From Alphaproteobacteria bacterium (lineage in GTDB: Bacteria > Pseudomonadota > Alphaproteobacteria > UBA2966): 34,311 nt of DNA. The stretch spans positions 1 to 34,311 of the forward strand of contig JABILA010000113.1 in NCBI GenBank assembly GCA_018654745.1, written 5' to 3'. Under the pieces are notes generated by a model. The model saw only the letters and a list, made by a program, of their open reading frames with translations. It did not search any database and was not told where the DNA came from. Numbering within the stretch: the stretch's first letter is position 1; every line of letters begins with the position of its first letter. This document shows positions 17,532 to 27,179 of the stretch, piece by piece. Position numbers and translations under genes: made by a program.

Positions 17532-18860
17532 TCAGATACTGCTTGCCTCTGTCGACAGCGGCAACTTGAACGAGAAGGTGGACCCTTCGTCGACGACGCT
17601 TGCCACCTGGATGCTGCCATTCTGGGCCTTGAGCAGTTTTTCGGTAATCACGAGGCCGATCCCGGTGCCTTCGATGGCTGTGTTTTCGGCACCCAGCCGG
17701 TTAAACGACTGGAACAGGTAACCGATCTGGTCTTCCGGGATGCCCATGCCGGTATCTGTGATACTGACTTGCATCATGCCATCGCCATCAGTGCCGGACT
17801 GAATGGTGATATTTCCTTCGGGGCAGTTATATTTAACGGCATTGGACAGCAGATTAAGCAAGACCTGGTTCAGCAATAATCTGTCGGCCTTCACCACAAG
17901 CTCGTCAACAACATGATTTTCGATTGTGATGCCCGCCTTTTCGGCCTGAACAGTGATGATATCGATGCTCGACGCGATGGCATTTGACAGATCAAGGTCT
18001 TCAAAGTGAACATCCAGTTCGCCAGCTTCAATTCGGGACATATCCAGAATTTGATTGATCAGTTCCAGCAAGTGAGTACCAGCGTTTGAAATCAAATCGA
18101 CACTTTCCGTCTGGTCTTCAGTCAGAGATTGCGTCGTATCCGTCTTCAAAATCTGACTAAAGCCGAGAATAGAGTTCAACGGGGTTCTGAGTTCGTGGCT
18201 CATGCTGGAAACAAATCTGGATTTGGCCAGATTGGCGGCTTCAGCCTGTTCAGATACCAATCGAAGTATTTCCTTGGATTTGGCGCGGCGGACAAGGCCA
18301 CTTGTTCCTACCCAGACGATTGCCATCATCGAGGTCAGGAGCGAAATCAGGTACATCCAGTTATAGTTATCGCGCGAAATGGTTTCCTCAGGCAGATATC
18401 CGAAATGCCCGGCAATAAACAGGAACATGAAGGCCGCAACCAGATTAAATCCCGTCAACAAAAACAATCCCCGGTGCCCGAACAAGCTCTGGATCACAAT
18501 GATCGTGATGTACCAGGGTATGACAAAGGAGCCCAGACCATTGTGATGCCAGGCCATGATCGTGAACGTAATCGTCAACGGAAAGGAGGCCGCGAACATA
18601 CCGTATGCGAGGTTTCCCGTTTGCCTGATTACCAGAATGCCGAGAAACGGTGCAATTTGTGAAAGAATGATTGCTGTCGTTTCGTCCCAACTCATGGGAT
18701 TGCTGAGCCAGAAATAGAAAGGAAGGATGCCAGCGACAATGCCGCCGACCACAACCAGTGCCGCGTAGACACCCAGATATCTGGACCTGTTCCGCGAGCT
18801 CTCGTTTGCTGTCTCAGGCAAGGAAAACTCAAGGAATTTATGTAATAAACCAACCATCAT
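17532..18860 (-). CDS. Orphan membrane sensor histidine kinase
   Basis: The protein is 442 residues from ATG 18860; an upstream TTG at 18905 would add 15 residues, and neither start has a strong ribosome-binding site. About six hydrophobic segments fill roughly residues 25-200 with only short loops, so sensing is probably by the membrane domain itself. The kinase core has the H box SSMSHELRTPLNSILGF, the N box LNLLSNAVKYN, the G1 box DTGMGI and the G2 box GTGIGL, all intact. There is no receiver domain and no response-regulator gene nearby. Partner and signal are unknown. Confidence 0.9.
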   Translation of the reverse strand: MMVGLLHKFLEFSLPETANESSRNRSRYLGVYAALVVVGGIVAGILPFYFWLSNPMSWDETTAIILSQIAPFLGILVIRQTGNLAYGMFAASFPLTITFTIMAWHHNGLGSFVIPWYITIIVIQSLFGHRGLFLLTGFNLVAAFMFLFIAGHFGYLPEETISRDNYNWMYLISLLTSMMAIVWVGTSGLVRRAKSKEILRLVSEQAEAANLAKSRFVSSMSHELRTPLNSILGFSQILKTDTTQSLTEDQTESVDLISNAGTHLLELINQILDMSRIEAGELDVHFEDLDLSNAIASSIDIITVQAEKAGITIENHVVDELVVKADRLLLNQVLLNLLSNAVKYNCPEGNITIQSGTDGDGMMQVSITDTGMGIPEDQIGYLFQSFNRLGAENTAIEGTGIGLVITEKLLKAQNGSIQVASVVDEGSTFSFKLPLSTEASSI

Positions 18861-18986
18861 ACAACACTGTCGATACCAACTATCTGGATTGCACCAACGA
18901 ACCAATCACTGGCTTGCGAACTCCAGCCGGAAGTAAGCACACTGAGTGTTAAAAATCTACTGATAGTGTGAGACTTGGAGTCTGAC

Positions 18987-19547
18987 CTAAACGTACTCGT
19001 CAGGTTGTTTTTCGAACATTCGCCTGACCATGGGTTCGAAGGTCTCCAGTGGCAAAGTATCAAATTCCGGATCAAAACAGTTCTGATCGTACTTTTCGCA
19101 AAAGTCGACACAGGCTTGATAGTGTTCATGGGTTTTGAACTGGTCACGGGCATTCTGGTCCTGGCCCAGGTGATGAAAGTAATAATACCCCTGAAACAGG
19201 CCATGATGGCGTATGATCCAGTGATTTTTCTCGCTGACATAGGGCTTGAGGACGGCCGCTGCCAGTTGGCTGTGATTGTCCGGCGCAATGCTGTCACCAA
19301 TATCATGCAACAAGGCGCAAACGATCAGTTCTTCGTCGGCACCATCCCGCAGGGCATGTGTCGCTGATTGCAGGGAATGTTCATAGCGGTCGACTTTATA
19401 GCCGAGTTTCGGTCCCCGTAATTTCAGAAGCATGGCCAGCACTTCATCGGCCAGGTTCAGGCGATGATGTTCCTGAAACAGGGGCGTGAGAAATTCATAT
19501 TCCTCACGTGTGCCGTTTTTCATCTCCGTAAAACTGACTTCCTTCAT
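18987..19547 (-). CDS. HD-domain metalloprotein (PhnZ-like candidate oxygenase or phosphohydrolase)
   Basis: This 186-residue cytosolic HD protein has H57, H81-D82 (ALLHDIGD), H114/H115 (IIRHHG) and a C-terminal aspartate near 159-163 as likely metal ligands. The segment VDRYEHSLQSATHA (52-65) places Tyr, Glu, His and Gln as in mixed-valence di-iron HD oxygenases such as PhnZ and TmpB, rather than in ordinary phosphohydrolases. Which activity applies cannot be settled from sequence alone. ATG 19547 is preferred over an in-frame TTG at 19553. It starts 2 bp after the AsmA-like gene, so the two are probably co-transcribed. Confidence 0.75.
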   Translation of the reverse strand: MKEVSFTEMKNGTREEYEFLTPLFQEHHRLNLADEVLAMLLKLRGPKLGYKVDRYEHSLQSATHALRDGADEELIVCALLHDIGDSIAPDNHSQLAAAVLKPYVSEKNHWIIRHHGLFQGYYYFHHLGQDQNARDQFKTHEHYQACVDFCEKYDQNCFDPEFDTLPLETFEPMVRRMFEKQPDEYV

Positions 19548-19549
19548 GA

Positions 19550-22500
19550 TCAATTGTCCTGACCGGAATCCGGTTGCTCTGTTGTTTCACCATTCGTTGG
19601 AAAACCACCAAAAAGTAACGTTCTCAGCGGTCCCGGTGCCAAGGCAGAAAGTGGGTTCACCAGGACCTTCGGTCTGGAGATGGCACCTGAGACTTTATAA
19701 GTGAGCCCGAATATCCCCTGCCCCTCACCTCCGATGAGCAAGCGCCCGAGAATGGGGATATTGCCAAGGACAGAGTTGATCGTATAGGCGGGCACCAGAG
19801 TTCCCTGCAATTCGATGTGTGATTTGTTCCTGTCGACAATACCTTCAATCGTGACACCCAGTGACGGGCCAAAGGCGCGTGCATCGCGGGTCGTGATGAT
19901 ACCGTTTTTCATCAGGAACGGGGCTTCAAATTGCACAAACGGAATACCATTATTTGTCAGGATATTCGCGACGCCAGATAGCGAACCTACGGTCAGAATG
20001 TTCGAAAGAGTTGGTGCATCGACCACCTTGAATTTTTTTAGTGTGACCTTGCCGCGCATGGGTCGGTCTTTTTCGGCCTCGAATATGGTTGCGTCCAGGG
20101 CCAGTTCACCACCAAAGGCATTTTCGAATATGCCAAGTTTGCGGACGACACCACCTCCGTCGTTCGAGCGGACCCTGATCCGGCTTTTGTCGTCGTTTGA
20201 ACTGTAGGAAACAACGACGGGAACACCGCCGACAAGATCACCGCGGGAAAGATCCCCGTTGGCATTCAATGTGCGCCAGACTGTGCCATCAAATTCGGCG
20301 CCACCCTCCATGTTATCCAGCATCTGGGTATCGTCGACGATCAGTCGCCTCAATCGCGTCTGTAATCTGAGGGGTGGGAGATCACCACCAGCCTTGTTTG
20401 CGTCGTCGCCAAGCAACCGGGACATATAGGGGCGCATATCAAACTGGGTGCCTTCCATGGCAATGATATAGCCCTTCGGTGCCAGCGGTCTGATCGAGGC
20501 CGAGACATCCGATAAACCAAACTTCAGTTTTGATAGATTGAGTTGCTTGAGCGTGGCCCCTGCCCCCAGTTCCAGGTCTCCGCTGGCTTCCAGTCCGCCA
20601 CCTGCGTAACTGAAATCTCCGCTAATGGCCGGACTGGAACCGGTCTTTGCCTGGGCCGGGGTCTGAGCCTGGGCCTGCACCTGAACTTTGTCTGCGGGAT
20701 CATCGGGCAATACAAACTGAAAATCCAACTGCCCCGGAACCCCGGCATCCTTGCGCCACTGCAGTTCAGGCATGGCAATGGCAGCAGAAGTCAGATCAAC
20801 GGCCATTGTGCCCCTGCTGACTTGCCAGTTTTCAGCCACCAGATCAGCCGTAATGCCCACAGGTCCTGCAAGCCACGTAACATCCGGCAGCCCCAGCCCC
20901 TTGCGCCCGGCTTCGTCCAGAACGGTCGTCATCCTGAGCTGTGATGTTTTGGCAGCTTCTCCGTAATAACCCTGATGCCAGGCAACATTGGCTTTTACGC
21001 CGGCGACAACAACATCCCCTGTGATATCGATGGCATTTGCATCGATGCTGACAGCAAGGGTGCCACTATTCAGCGGCACACCACCAATGCCCTTTGGCAT
21101 TGAAAAGTCGCGTACGTTGGCCGCTGCGGCAAACCTGACATCTTTCTCATCGATATTCTCGGACAGCGGCAAGGCAATACGGGCGCGAGCGGCCATTTCA
21201 CCACCCAGTTCAGTGGGCACGACGCCCAGCAGGGTCGCAAAACCAAAGGGCTCCATATCCAGCACGGCCATGCCGTCTTTTACGGGACCGCTGACAACAA
21301 ACGAAATATCAACGGCAGGATTATCGCCACTAAGGTCACTCAGCAAAACGCTGCCTTCTGATAGTTGCAGCGTTTTTACATGACCAGCCTCGACAGAAAT
21401 ATCCAGGGTATCAATAGTCATACGCGCCGTCCCGGATGCGTTCAGCAACGGCGGCAGTTCCGGCAGATAACGTGTCGTCAGATTTTCAAAGCGCAGGGCT
21501 AGATCGAGTGCATCTTTTGGCAAAGTGTCATTCTCGAAATCCTCTGGCTTGATTCGGAGGATGAAGTTGCCTTCGCGAACGTGACCTTCCTTAATATTGG
21601 TCAACACCCAATCGCGCGCAATATGGGCCAGTTTAGGTGGCCAGTATTCACCCAGGTCCGCCATGGGAACATCCCGAAGCGTCCCTTCCAGGGTCCCGCC
21701 AGCGGCCCAGGCTTCACCTTTTTTGACCAGTTTGACATTTCCTTTGGCGACACCGGAGGGTCCACCGGTATCGACAACGATTTCGCCAAATTCGATCGAA
21801 CGATAATCTTCCTTGACCACGCCCTGTGCTGCCAGTTGCGAAAAGACCAGGGATCCGGCAAAGAAGTCCGGCAAGGTAACGACACCTGGTCCGCCGGTGA
21901 GGTTAAATTCAACCGGTGCGGCTTTGCCATCCAGATACAAGGTGGTCGATATCTTGCCGCTTATGGGCGCCGAAAATGCCTTCAAGGCTTTGAACGCGGG
22001 AATATGGGCCGCCAGTTCTGCCGGGAGAAAATCTGCCAGATCAAGGCTGACATCCAGTTTTCGCTCAATATTGTGGTAATTGGCGACAGCCGAAATACGA
22101 GTGGCATCACCGCCAATTTCAACATCTGCAATGATGTTGCCATCAATGCCATTGGCAGAGCGCAACAACGAAATATCGGCCCACGGTGCCCGCCATGTCG
22201 TTCGCGATGCATGATCAACCAGCAAGATATCTGCGTTGAGCACACTGATCCGGGACAGGAATCCATCGCGTCTGTCCCTGAATGACGGATTGAGCAAGGC
22301 TTCAAAAAAGGTTGCGGCGGCATCGCCGGTTGCTGATCCAATTCCAGAACCGAGGCCCAGATCAAATCGCCCGTCTTTTGTGCGCAACAATCGAACTTGT
22401 GGACGCAACAAGTCCAGCGTGGTGGGCACCACCCGACCGTCCATCAAGGCGGCCCCGCTTAGCCCCAGGGAAATTTCCGGCACCCGGGCGATGGCTTTAC

Positions 22501-22762
22501 CTTTTGTATCCAGCAAGCGGACGCCGATGGCTCGTACATCAAGTGTGCGATCCCAACCAGCCCAGGTCAAAATGGTATCGTCCATTTCGACTTGTACACC
22601 AGCCCGACCCAGCGTCAGCGCTTCCTTGAGATATGGCGTTAAAAACCCGAGCGATACCGGTCCGGATGACAGCAACCAGGCAAAGACCGCCAGCGCCATG
22701 GCCAGGCTTGCGGTCATGGCACCGAATATCTGGAGTATAAATTTGCCTGCCGGCAGGATCAT
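19550..22762 (-). CDS. AsmA/YhdP-like envelope protein (DUF3971 family)
   Basis: This very large protein (about 1070 residues from ATG 22762) has one N-terminal membrane anchor (about 8-35, FILQIFGAMTASLAMALAVF) followed by a long beta-rich periplasmic region. Recurrent AsmA-type motifs occur (LDLLRPQVRLLRTKDGRFDLG; near the C-terminus GIVDRNKSHIELQGTLVP and GLTYKVSGAISRPKVLVNPL). AsmA/YhdP-like proteins are proposed bridges for phospholipid transport to the outer membrane. A segment at about 690-720 is rich in Gln/Ala (QVQAQAQTPAQAKTG), probably a linker. An upstream GTG at 22843 would add 27 residues without a hydrophobic start. It is divergent from glnE. Confidence 0.85.
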   Translation of the reverse strand: MILPAGKFILQIFGAMTASLAMALAVFAWLLSSGPVSLGFLTPYLKEALTLGRAGVQVEMDDTILTWAGWDRTLDVRAIGVRLLDTKGKAIARVPEISLGLSGAALMDGRVVPTTLDLLRPQVRLLRTKDGRFDLGLGSGIGSATGDAAATFFEALLNPSFRDRRDGFLSRISVLNADILLVDHASRTTWRAPWADISLLRSANGIDGNIIADVEIGGDATRISAVANYHNIERKLDVSLDLADFLPAELAAHIPAFKALKAFSAPISGKISTTLYLDGKAAPVEFNLTGGPGVVTLPDFFAGSLVFSQLAAQGVVKEDYRSIEFGEIVVDTGGPSGVAKGNVKLVKKGEAWAAGGTLEGTLRDVPMADLGEYWPPKLAHIARDWVLTNIKEGHVREGNFILRIKPEDFENDTLPKDALDLALRFENLTTRYLPELPPLLNASGTARMTIDTLDISVEAGHVKTLQLSEGSVLLSDLSGDNPAVDISFVVSGPVKDGMAVLDMEPFGFATLLGVVPTELGGEMAARARIALPLSENIDEKDVRFAAAANVRDFSMPKGIGGVPLNSGTLAVSIDANAIDITGDVVVAGVKANVAWHQGYYGEAAKTSQLRMTTVLDEAGRKGLGLPDVTWLAGPVGITADLVAENWQVSRGTMAVDLTSAAIAMPELQWRKDAGVPGQLDFQFVLPDDPADKVQVQAQAQTPAQAKTGSSPAISGDFSYAGGGLEASGDLELGAGATLKQLNLSKLKFGLSDVSASIRPLAPKGYIIAMEGTQFDMRPYMSRLLGDDANKAGGDLPPLRLQTRLRRLIVDDTQMLDNMEGGAEFDGTVWRTLNANGDLSRGDLVGGVPVVVSYSSNDDKSRIRVRSNDGGGVVRKLGIFENAFGGELALDATIFEAEKDRPMRGKVTLKKFKVVDAPTLSNILTVGSLSGVANILTNNGIPFVQFEAPFLMKNGIITTRDARAFGPSLGVTIEGIVDRNKSHIELQGTLVPAYTINSVLGNIPILGRLLIGGEGQGIFGLTYKVSGAISRPKVLVNPLSALAPGPLRTLLFGGFPTNGETTEQPDSGQDN

Positions 22763-22885
22763 CGTGGTAGTTCCAGTTAAATCGAACGTTTTGTTCTTGT
22801 CTTGACGAGTTAATACGGTTTGAAATCTTGACCCAATCCGCACCTTGAAGCAGTCTCAAACAATGACTGCTGGAAGGATTTTTTA

Positions 22886-25858
22886 GTGTTTGCCTTGTTT
22901 TCCGGTTCCGACGATTTGCCGCAACCCTATGACGCCACCCGCGTCGAAAATGGTTTTGTGGACTGGAAAAACCTGACCTCCACAACACGCTATCAAACGT
23001 TGGGTAATTTTATAACCCGAATCGCAGATGATACCACGGGTCAACAATACCTGACAGCTATCTTTGGCAACAGTCCTTTCCTCAGCCGCTGCGTTTTGCG
23101 CGATCCCGAGTTTGTCGCAGAACTGGCAAATGCAGCACCAGATGATGTCCGTGACAGCCTGTTTCTTCGGGCGCGCGAAGAATGCCGCGTCGCCAAGAAT
23201 GAAGCCGATGTCATGAAAGCCCTGCGCCAGGCAAAATCCCGTCTTGCGTTGTTGACTGCTACTGCTGATCTAAGCGGTACATGGGGACTACAAAGCGTTA
23301 CCGCAAGTCTGAGCGATTTTGCCTGTCTTGCCCTGAATCTGACCCTGGAATTCCTGCTGCGTGCCGAAGCCAGATTGGGTGCCATTGAACTGGACGACAT
23401 CGAAGACCCTTGTCGGGGGTCCGGGCTGGTCATCATCGGCATGGGCAAACTGGGGGCAGGAGAGCTTAATTATTCCAGCGACGTCGACCTGATCGTATTG
23501 TGGGACCAGGAGGTCGTGCGCTACACGGGCAAACGCGGTCCCGAAGACGGTTTTGTGCGCCTGACACGATCCATGGTCAAGATCATGCAGGAGCGGACGG
23601 CGGACGGGTATGTATTTCGCACCGATTTACGTTTGCGCCCGGATGCCGGTGCCACACCTGTTGCGCTATCGATGCTGGCTGCAGAAAGCTATTATGAAAG
23701 TGTCGGTCAAAACTGGGAACGGGCTGCGATGATCAAAGCCGCTCCGGTCGCAGGTGATCTGGAAGCCGGTCGGGGATTTCTTGATCGCATATCACCTTTT
23801 ATCTGGCGTAAATTTCTCGATTTCGCGGCGATTGATGACATTCATTCAATCAAACGCCAGATCAATCGTCACAAAGGACATTCTTCCGTTACGGTTCCTG
23901 GCCACAACATCAAGGTTGGCCGCGGTGGCATTCGTGAAATCGAGTTCTTCGCCCAGACCCAGCAGCTGATTGCCGGTGGACGTGATGTTTCCTTACAGGT
24001 TTCGCCAACCTGTGAAGCACTTTATGCCCTTGCCGACAGCGACAGGATCAGTCGTGACGTTGCCGATGAAATGACAGACTCATACAGTTATTTGCGTCGG
24101 CTTGAACATCGCCTGCAAATGATTGCAGACGAACAGACCCAGACATTGCCTTCTGAGCCAGATGCCCTGCTGCACCTGGCGATCTTTGCAGGGTATGCAG
24201 ACCTGGCTTCATTCGAGAACGATTTGCTTTCTCATCTGACCCGGGTTGAAGGTCACTACGCAAATCTGTTTGAAGATTCTCCCGATCTGACCATCGAAGG
24301 AGATATTGCCGGAAATCTTGTGTTCACAGGTACTGACGAAGACCCGGAAACAACATTGACGCTTCAGCGCATGGGCTATTCCGATCCCGGTACAGTGTCG
24401 GCTGCAATCCGGCGTTGGCACCATGGCCGATATCGCGCGACCCGCAGTGTGCGCTCACGCGAATTATTGACGGAACTCATGCCTGTATTGCTGGCAGCTT
24501 TGGCGGATACGGTTAATCCGGATGCGGCGCTGCTCAAGTTTGACGAATTTTTGGGCAAGCTACCTTCCGGGGTGCAACTCTTTTCTCTTTTCTATGCCAA
24601 CCCTGACCTGTTGCATCTGGTTGCCGAGATTATGGGCGGTGCGCCGCGTATGGCCGAATATCTCAGCCGGAATGCAACACTGCTGGATGTCGTCATTTCA
24701 TCTGACTTCCATGATCACTTGCCAGATCGGGAAACGCTGAAAGAGGAACTTGCAACAGTTCTTGAACAAGCCCGTGATATTCAGGATGTGCTCGACTATA
24801 TCCGTCGATGGTCTCACGGGCGACGTTTTCAGGTTGGCGTGCAAACAATGCGCGGTCTGGCCGATACATCGCAAATCGGGCTTGCATTGTCAGACATGGC
24901 AGATGTAACGATCGAATTATTATTGCCACGATTGATTGCCGAACTTGCGGAACGACACGGTGTTGTTCCGAATGGGCAGTTTGTTGTTATTGCCATGGGT
25001 AAACTTGGCTCACAGGAAATGACAGCAGCATCCGATCTCGATCTGACATTTGTTTATGATCATCCCGACGACATATCTTTTTCGGATGGCGAGAAACCAT
25101 TATCGACCAGCGAATATTATGCCCGTTTGAGCAAACGTCTTATCAATGCATTGACGGCCATGACGTCTGAAGGCCGTCTTTATGACGTTGATATGCGATT
25201 ACGACCCTCTGGTGCTGCCGGTCCCATTGCGGTGCGCCTTGATGGTTTCAGAAAATATCAACATAAAGATGCCTGGACGTGGGAGCATATGGCGTTGATC
25301 CGCGCACGTGTTGTTGGGGGACCAATTGAACTTTCAGACAAGGTTATGGCAATCGTAAAAGAAGTTCTTTGCCTGCCACGGGATCCTGAAAAACTTCAAA
25401 ATGACATCGCTGAAATGCGCGAACGGATGCATCAGGAGCATCGGACTGAAAATGCCTGGTCTGTAAAACATGTCCGTGGAGGCGTTATCGATATTGAATT
25501 TATCTCACAATATCTCATACTCAGACATGCTGCAGAGTCGCCGGAGATAATCGACGGCAAAGCAGCTGCGGCATTTCGTAAATTGAGTGACGCAAAACAT
25601 CTCGATCCGGACATTGCAAACGAACTGATCGAGAACACATTATTGATGAGAACGTTACAGGGGATATTAAGACAAACGACTGCGGATGTGTTTGACGAAA
25701 CAGATGCACCCGAGGGACTGAAAAATGCACTTGCAAAATCGACCAACGAGCCGACGTTCGATAGTTTGCGGATCAAGGTCAAGGAAACAGAAGCGCGTTC
25801 ATTTGACAGTTTCAAAAAGATAATTGGAGTTCCAATGTCGAAGTCGATAGAAAAATAA
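22886..25858 (+). CDS. glnE: Bifunctional glutamine synthetase adenylyltransferase/deadenylylase
   Basis: GlnE attaches AMP to, and removes it from, glutamine synthetase in response to PII state. The 990-residue protein has two nucleotidyltransferase halves: the first carries GMGKLGAGELNYSSDVDLI (185-203, deadenylylation half) and the second AMGKLGSQEMTAASDLDLTF (about 703-722, adenylylation half). Each is followed by a helical GlnE domain (for example RRLEHRLQMIADEQTQTLP). The start is GTG 22886 with GGAAGGA 7 nt upstream. The total length is normal and nothing is missing. Confidence 0.96.
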   Translation: MFALFSGSDDLPQPYDATRVENGFVDWKNLTSTTRYQTLGNFITRIADDTTGQQYLTAIFGNSPFLSRCVLRDPEFVAELANAAPDDVRDSLFLRAREECRVAKNEADVMKALRQAKSRLALLTATADLSGTWGLQSVTASLSDFACLALNLTLEFLLRAEARLGAIELDDIEDPCRGSGLVIIGMGKLGAGELNYSSDVDLIVLWDQEVVRYTGKRGPEDGFVRLTRSMVKIMQERTADGYVFRTDLRLRPDAGATPVALSMLAAESYYESVGQNWERAAMIKAAPVAGDLEAGRGFLDRISPFIWRKFLDFAAIDDIHSIKRQINRHKGHSSVTVPGHNIKVGRGGIREIEFFAQTQQLIAGGRDVSLQVSPTCEALYALADSDRISRDVADEMTDSYSYLRRLEHRLQMIADEQTQTLPSEPDALLHLAIFAGYADLASFENDLLSHLTRVEGHYANLFEDSPDLTIEGDIAGNLVFTGTDEDPETTLTLQRMGYSDPGTVSAAIRRWHHGRYRATRSVRSRELLTELMPVLLAALADTVNPDAALLKFDEFLGKLPSGVQLFSLFYANPDLLHLVAEIMGGAPRMAEYLSRNATLLDVVISSDFHDHLPDRETLKEELATVLEQARDIQDVLDYIRRWSHGRRFQVGVQTMRGLADTSQIGLALSDMADVTIELLLPRLIAELAERHGVVPNGQFVVIAMGKLGSQEMTAASDLDLTFVYDHPDDISFSDGEKPLSTSEYYARLSKRLINALTAMTSEGRLYDVDMRLRPSGAAGPIAVRLDGFRKYQHKDAWTWEHMALIRARVVGGPIELSDKVMAIVKEVLCLPRDPEKLQNDIAEMRERMHQEHRTENAWSVKHVRGGVIDIEFISQYLILRHAAESPEIIDGKAAAAFRKLSDAKHLDPDIANELIENTLLMRTLQGILRQTTADVFDETDAPEGLKNALAKSTNEPTFDSLRIKVKETEARSFDSFKKIIGVPMSKSIEK

Positions 25859-25976
25859 GCTGAATAAAATTCAAGATTCAACTTGAACGATGATCCGGAA
25901 AAGTGTTGGTATCAATTTGTTAATCATGTTTCCGTAAAGAAGTTAGATATTTTTAACATCCAGAGGGAGGCCACCA

Positions 25977-26546
25977 ATGGCTAAAGCGACGACCAAGAAA
26001 AAACCTGCTGCGAAAAAAGCTCCGGCTAAAAAAGCAAAAGCAAAGAAAGCTCCAGCTAAAAAAGTAGTTGCGAAAAAGGCCCCGGCTAAAAAAGCCGCCG
26101 CCAAGAAAGCACCTGCTAAAAAAGCCGCTGCTAAAAAAGCGCCAGCTAAAAAAGCCGCCGCTAAAAAAGCTCCCGCGAAAAAAGCTGCTGCTAAAAAAGC
26201 TCCGGCCAAAAAAGCTGCTGCTAAAAAAGCTCCAGCCAAAAAAGCTGCTGCTAAAAAAGCCCCGGCTAAAAAAGCCGCTGCTAAAAAAGCTCCAGCCAAA
26301 AAAGCTGCTGCTAAAAAAGCCCCGGCCAAAAAAGCAAAAGCAAAAAAAGCTCCAGCTAAAAAAGCCGCTGCTAAAAAGGCTCCGGCCAAAAAAGCAAAAG
26401 CAAAAAAAGCTCCAGCTAAAAAAGCCGCTGCCAAAAAGGCTCCTGCCAAAAAAGCAAAAGCCAAAAAAGCTCCAGCTAAAAAAGCTGCTGCAAAAAAGGC
26501 TCCTGCCAAAAAGGCAAAAGCTAAAAAAGGCAAAGGCAAGAAATAA
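25977..26546 (+). CDS. Histone H1-like Lys/Ala/Pro-rich repeat protein
   Basis: The 189-residue protein is almost entirely [14 protein letters not shown] repeats, resembling the C-terminal tail of eukaryotic histone H1 and bacterial H1-like proteins (for example AlgP-like or Hc-like). It is strongly basic, predicted disordered and expected to bind DNA without sequence specificity. There is no folded domain. A strong ribosome-binding site (GGGAGG, 6 nt before ATG) supports the start. The stop (26544-26546) lies 1 nt before the start of the peroxiredoxin frame, which lies in the +1 frame. Confidence 0.85.
   Translation: MAKATTKKKPAAKKAPAKKAKAKKAPAKKVVAKKAPAKKAAAKKAPAKKAAAKKAPAKKAAAKKAPAKKAAAKKAPAKKAAAKKAPAKKAAAKKAPAKKAAAKKAPAKKAAAKKAPAKKAKAKKAPAKKAAAKKAPAKKAKAKKAPAKKAAAKKAPAKKAKAKKAPAKKAAAKKAPAKKAKAKKGKGKK
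26040..26530 (+). repeat. Tandem 30-bp-class coding repeat ([10 protein letters not shown] units)
   Basis: The DNA repeats in 30-bp units (10 codons) with synonymous variation at Ala and Pro third positions (GCT/GCC/GCA; CCA/CCG/CCT/CCC) and some units with KAK in place of AAA. Many A6 runs (AAAAAAG) occur. The array is prone to copy-number change and slippage. It is coding throughout, so it is a protein repeat and not a CRISPR or satellite. Confidence 0.9.
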
Positions 26547-26547
26547 G

Positions 26548-27054
26548 TTGGCGCCAGAAAAACCGGTAAAATCCGGAAGCACGAAAACACAAACGGGCCC
26601 TCAGGAGGGCGCGCGTGCTCCGGCATTTACTCTGCCATCTGATGGCGAAGGCAAGGTTGCGTTAAAGGACCTGGCTAATTCGCACGTCGTTCTTTATTTC
26701 TATCCTAAAGACGACACCTCTGGATGTACCAAAGAGGCGATCGCGTTTACGGAAAACCTCGCGAAATTCAAACGCGCAGGCGCGATCGTCCTCGGTGTCT
26801 CCAGGGATACAGTTGCCAAACACGACAAATTCAAGGCCAAACACCAGCTCAGGATAGCGTTGTTGTCGGATGAAGACGGCAGTGTTTGTGAGAAATATGG
26901 TGTCTGGGTCGAAAAGAACATGTACGGACGCAAGTATATGGGCATTGAACGCGCAACTTATCTGATCTCCAGCGGCAAAATTGCCAAACGATGGCGTAAA
27001 GTAAAGGTTGCAGGACACGCCGAAGAAGTGCTGGAAGCCATAAAAGCACTTTAG
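26548..27054 (+). CDS. bcp: Bcp/PrxQ-type peroxiredoxin
   Basis: This thioredoxin-fold peroxidase of about 168 residues reduces H2O2 and organic hydroperoxides. The PxxxTxxC motif is complete (PKDDTSGC, P53/T57/C60). The usual second cysteine five residues on is replaced by Ile64 (CTKEAIAF), so it behaves as a 1-Cys-like form; another cysteine is at about 114 ([10 protein letters not shown]). The start is TTG 26548, only 1 nt after the histone-like stop, with no strong ribosome-binding site, suggesting translational coupling. The first 20 residues are a hydrophilic linker not seen in E. coli Bcp. An ancestral fusion with the Lys/Ala tail is possible. Confidence 0.85.
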   Translation: MAPEKPVKSGSTKTQTGPQEGARAPAFTLPSDGEGKVALKDLANSHVVLYFYPKDDTSGCTKEAIAFTENLAKFKRAGAIVLGVSRDTVAKHDKFKAKHQLRIALLSDEDGSVCEKYGVWVEKNMYGRKYMGIERATYLISSGKIAKRWRKVKVAGHAEEVLEAIKAL

Positions 27055-27080
27055 AACCCCCAAAATTTTCCGAATCCGCT

Positions 27081-27109
27081 TACATTATTGTCCGTCACCC
27101 GGTTATAAT
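27081..27109 (+). promoter_or_regulatory. Candidate sigma70-type promoter for the M23-bactofilin pair
   Basis: A perfect TATAAT hexamer lies at 27104-27109, about 70 bp before the M23 gene. At 17-bp spacing the -35 position reads TACATT (27081-27086), which is weak; TTGTCC at 27088 is too close. This would start transcription near 27116 and separate the M23-bactofilin genes from bcp. Confidence 0.4.
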
Positions 27110-27179
27110 GAGGTTTCGTGATTGGATTTTCGCGATCAACCGCAAGGTCAGGTGATCGCTTTGGCTCGAGGGGATGCCT

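Noticed and set aside
26040..26530. CRISPR-like array
   Set aside because: Repeats are contiguous, in frame, of 10-codon period, with no unique spacers.
26500..26560. Programmed -1 frameshift on A AAA AAG joining histone-like and Bcp frames
   Set aside because: Bcp lies in the +1 frame relative to the repeat ORF, so a -1 slip would not reach it.
25943..26626. Minus-strand hydrophobic repeat protein (AFLAGAFLA type) opposite the Lys/Ala repeats
   Set aside because: It is the reverse complement of the AAA/GCT-rich repeat; the plus strand has a strong ribosome-binding site and known protein type.
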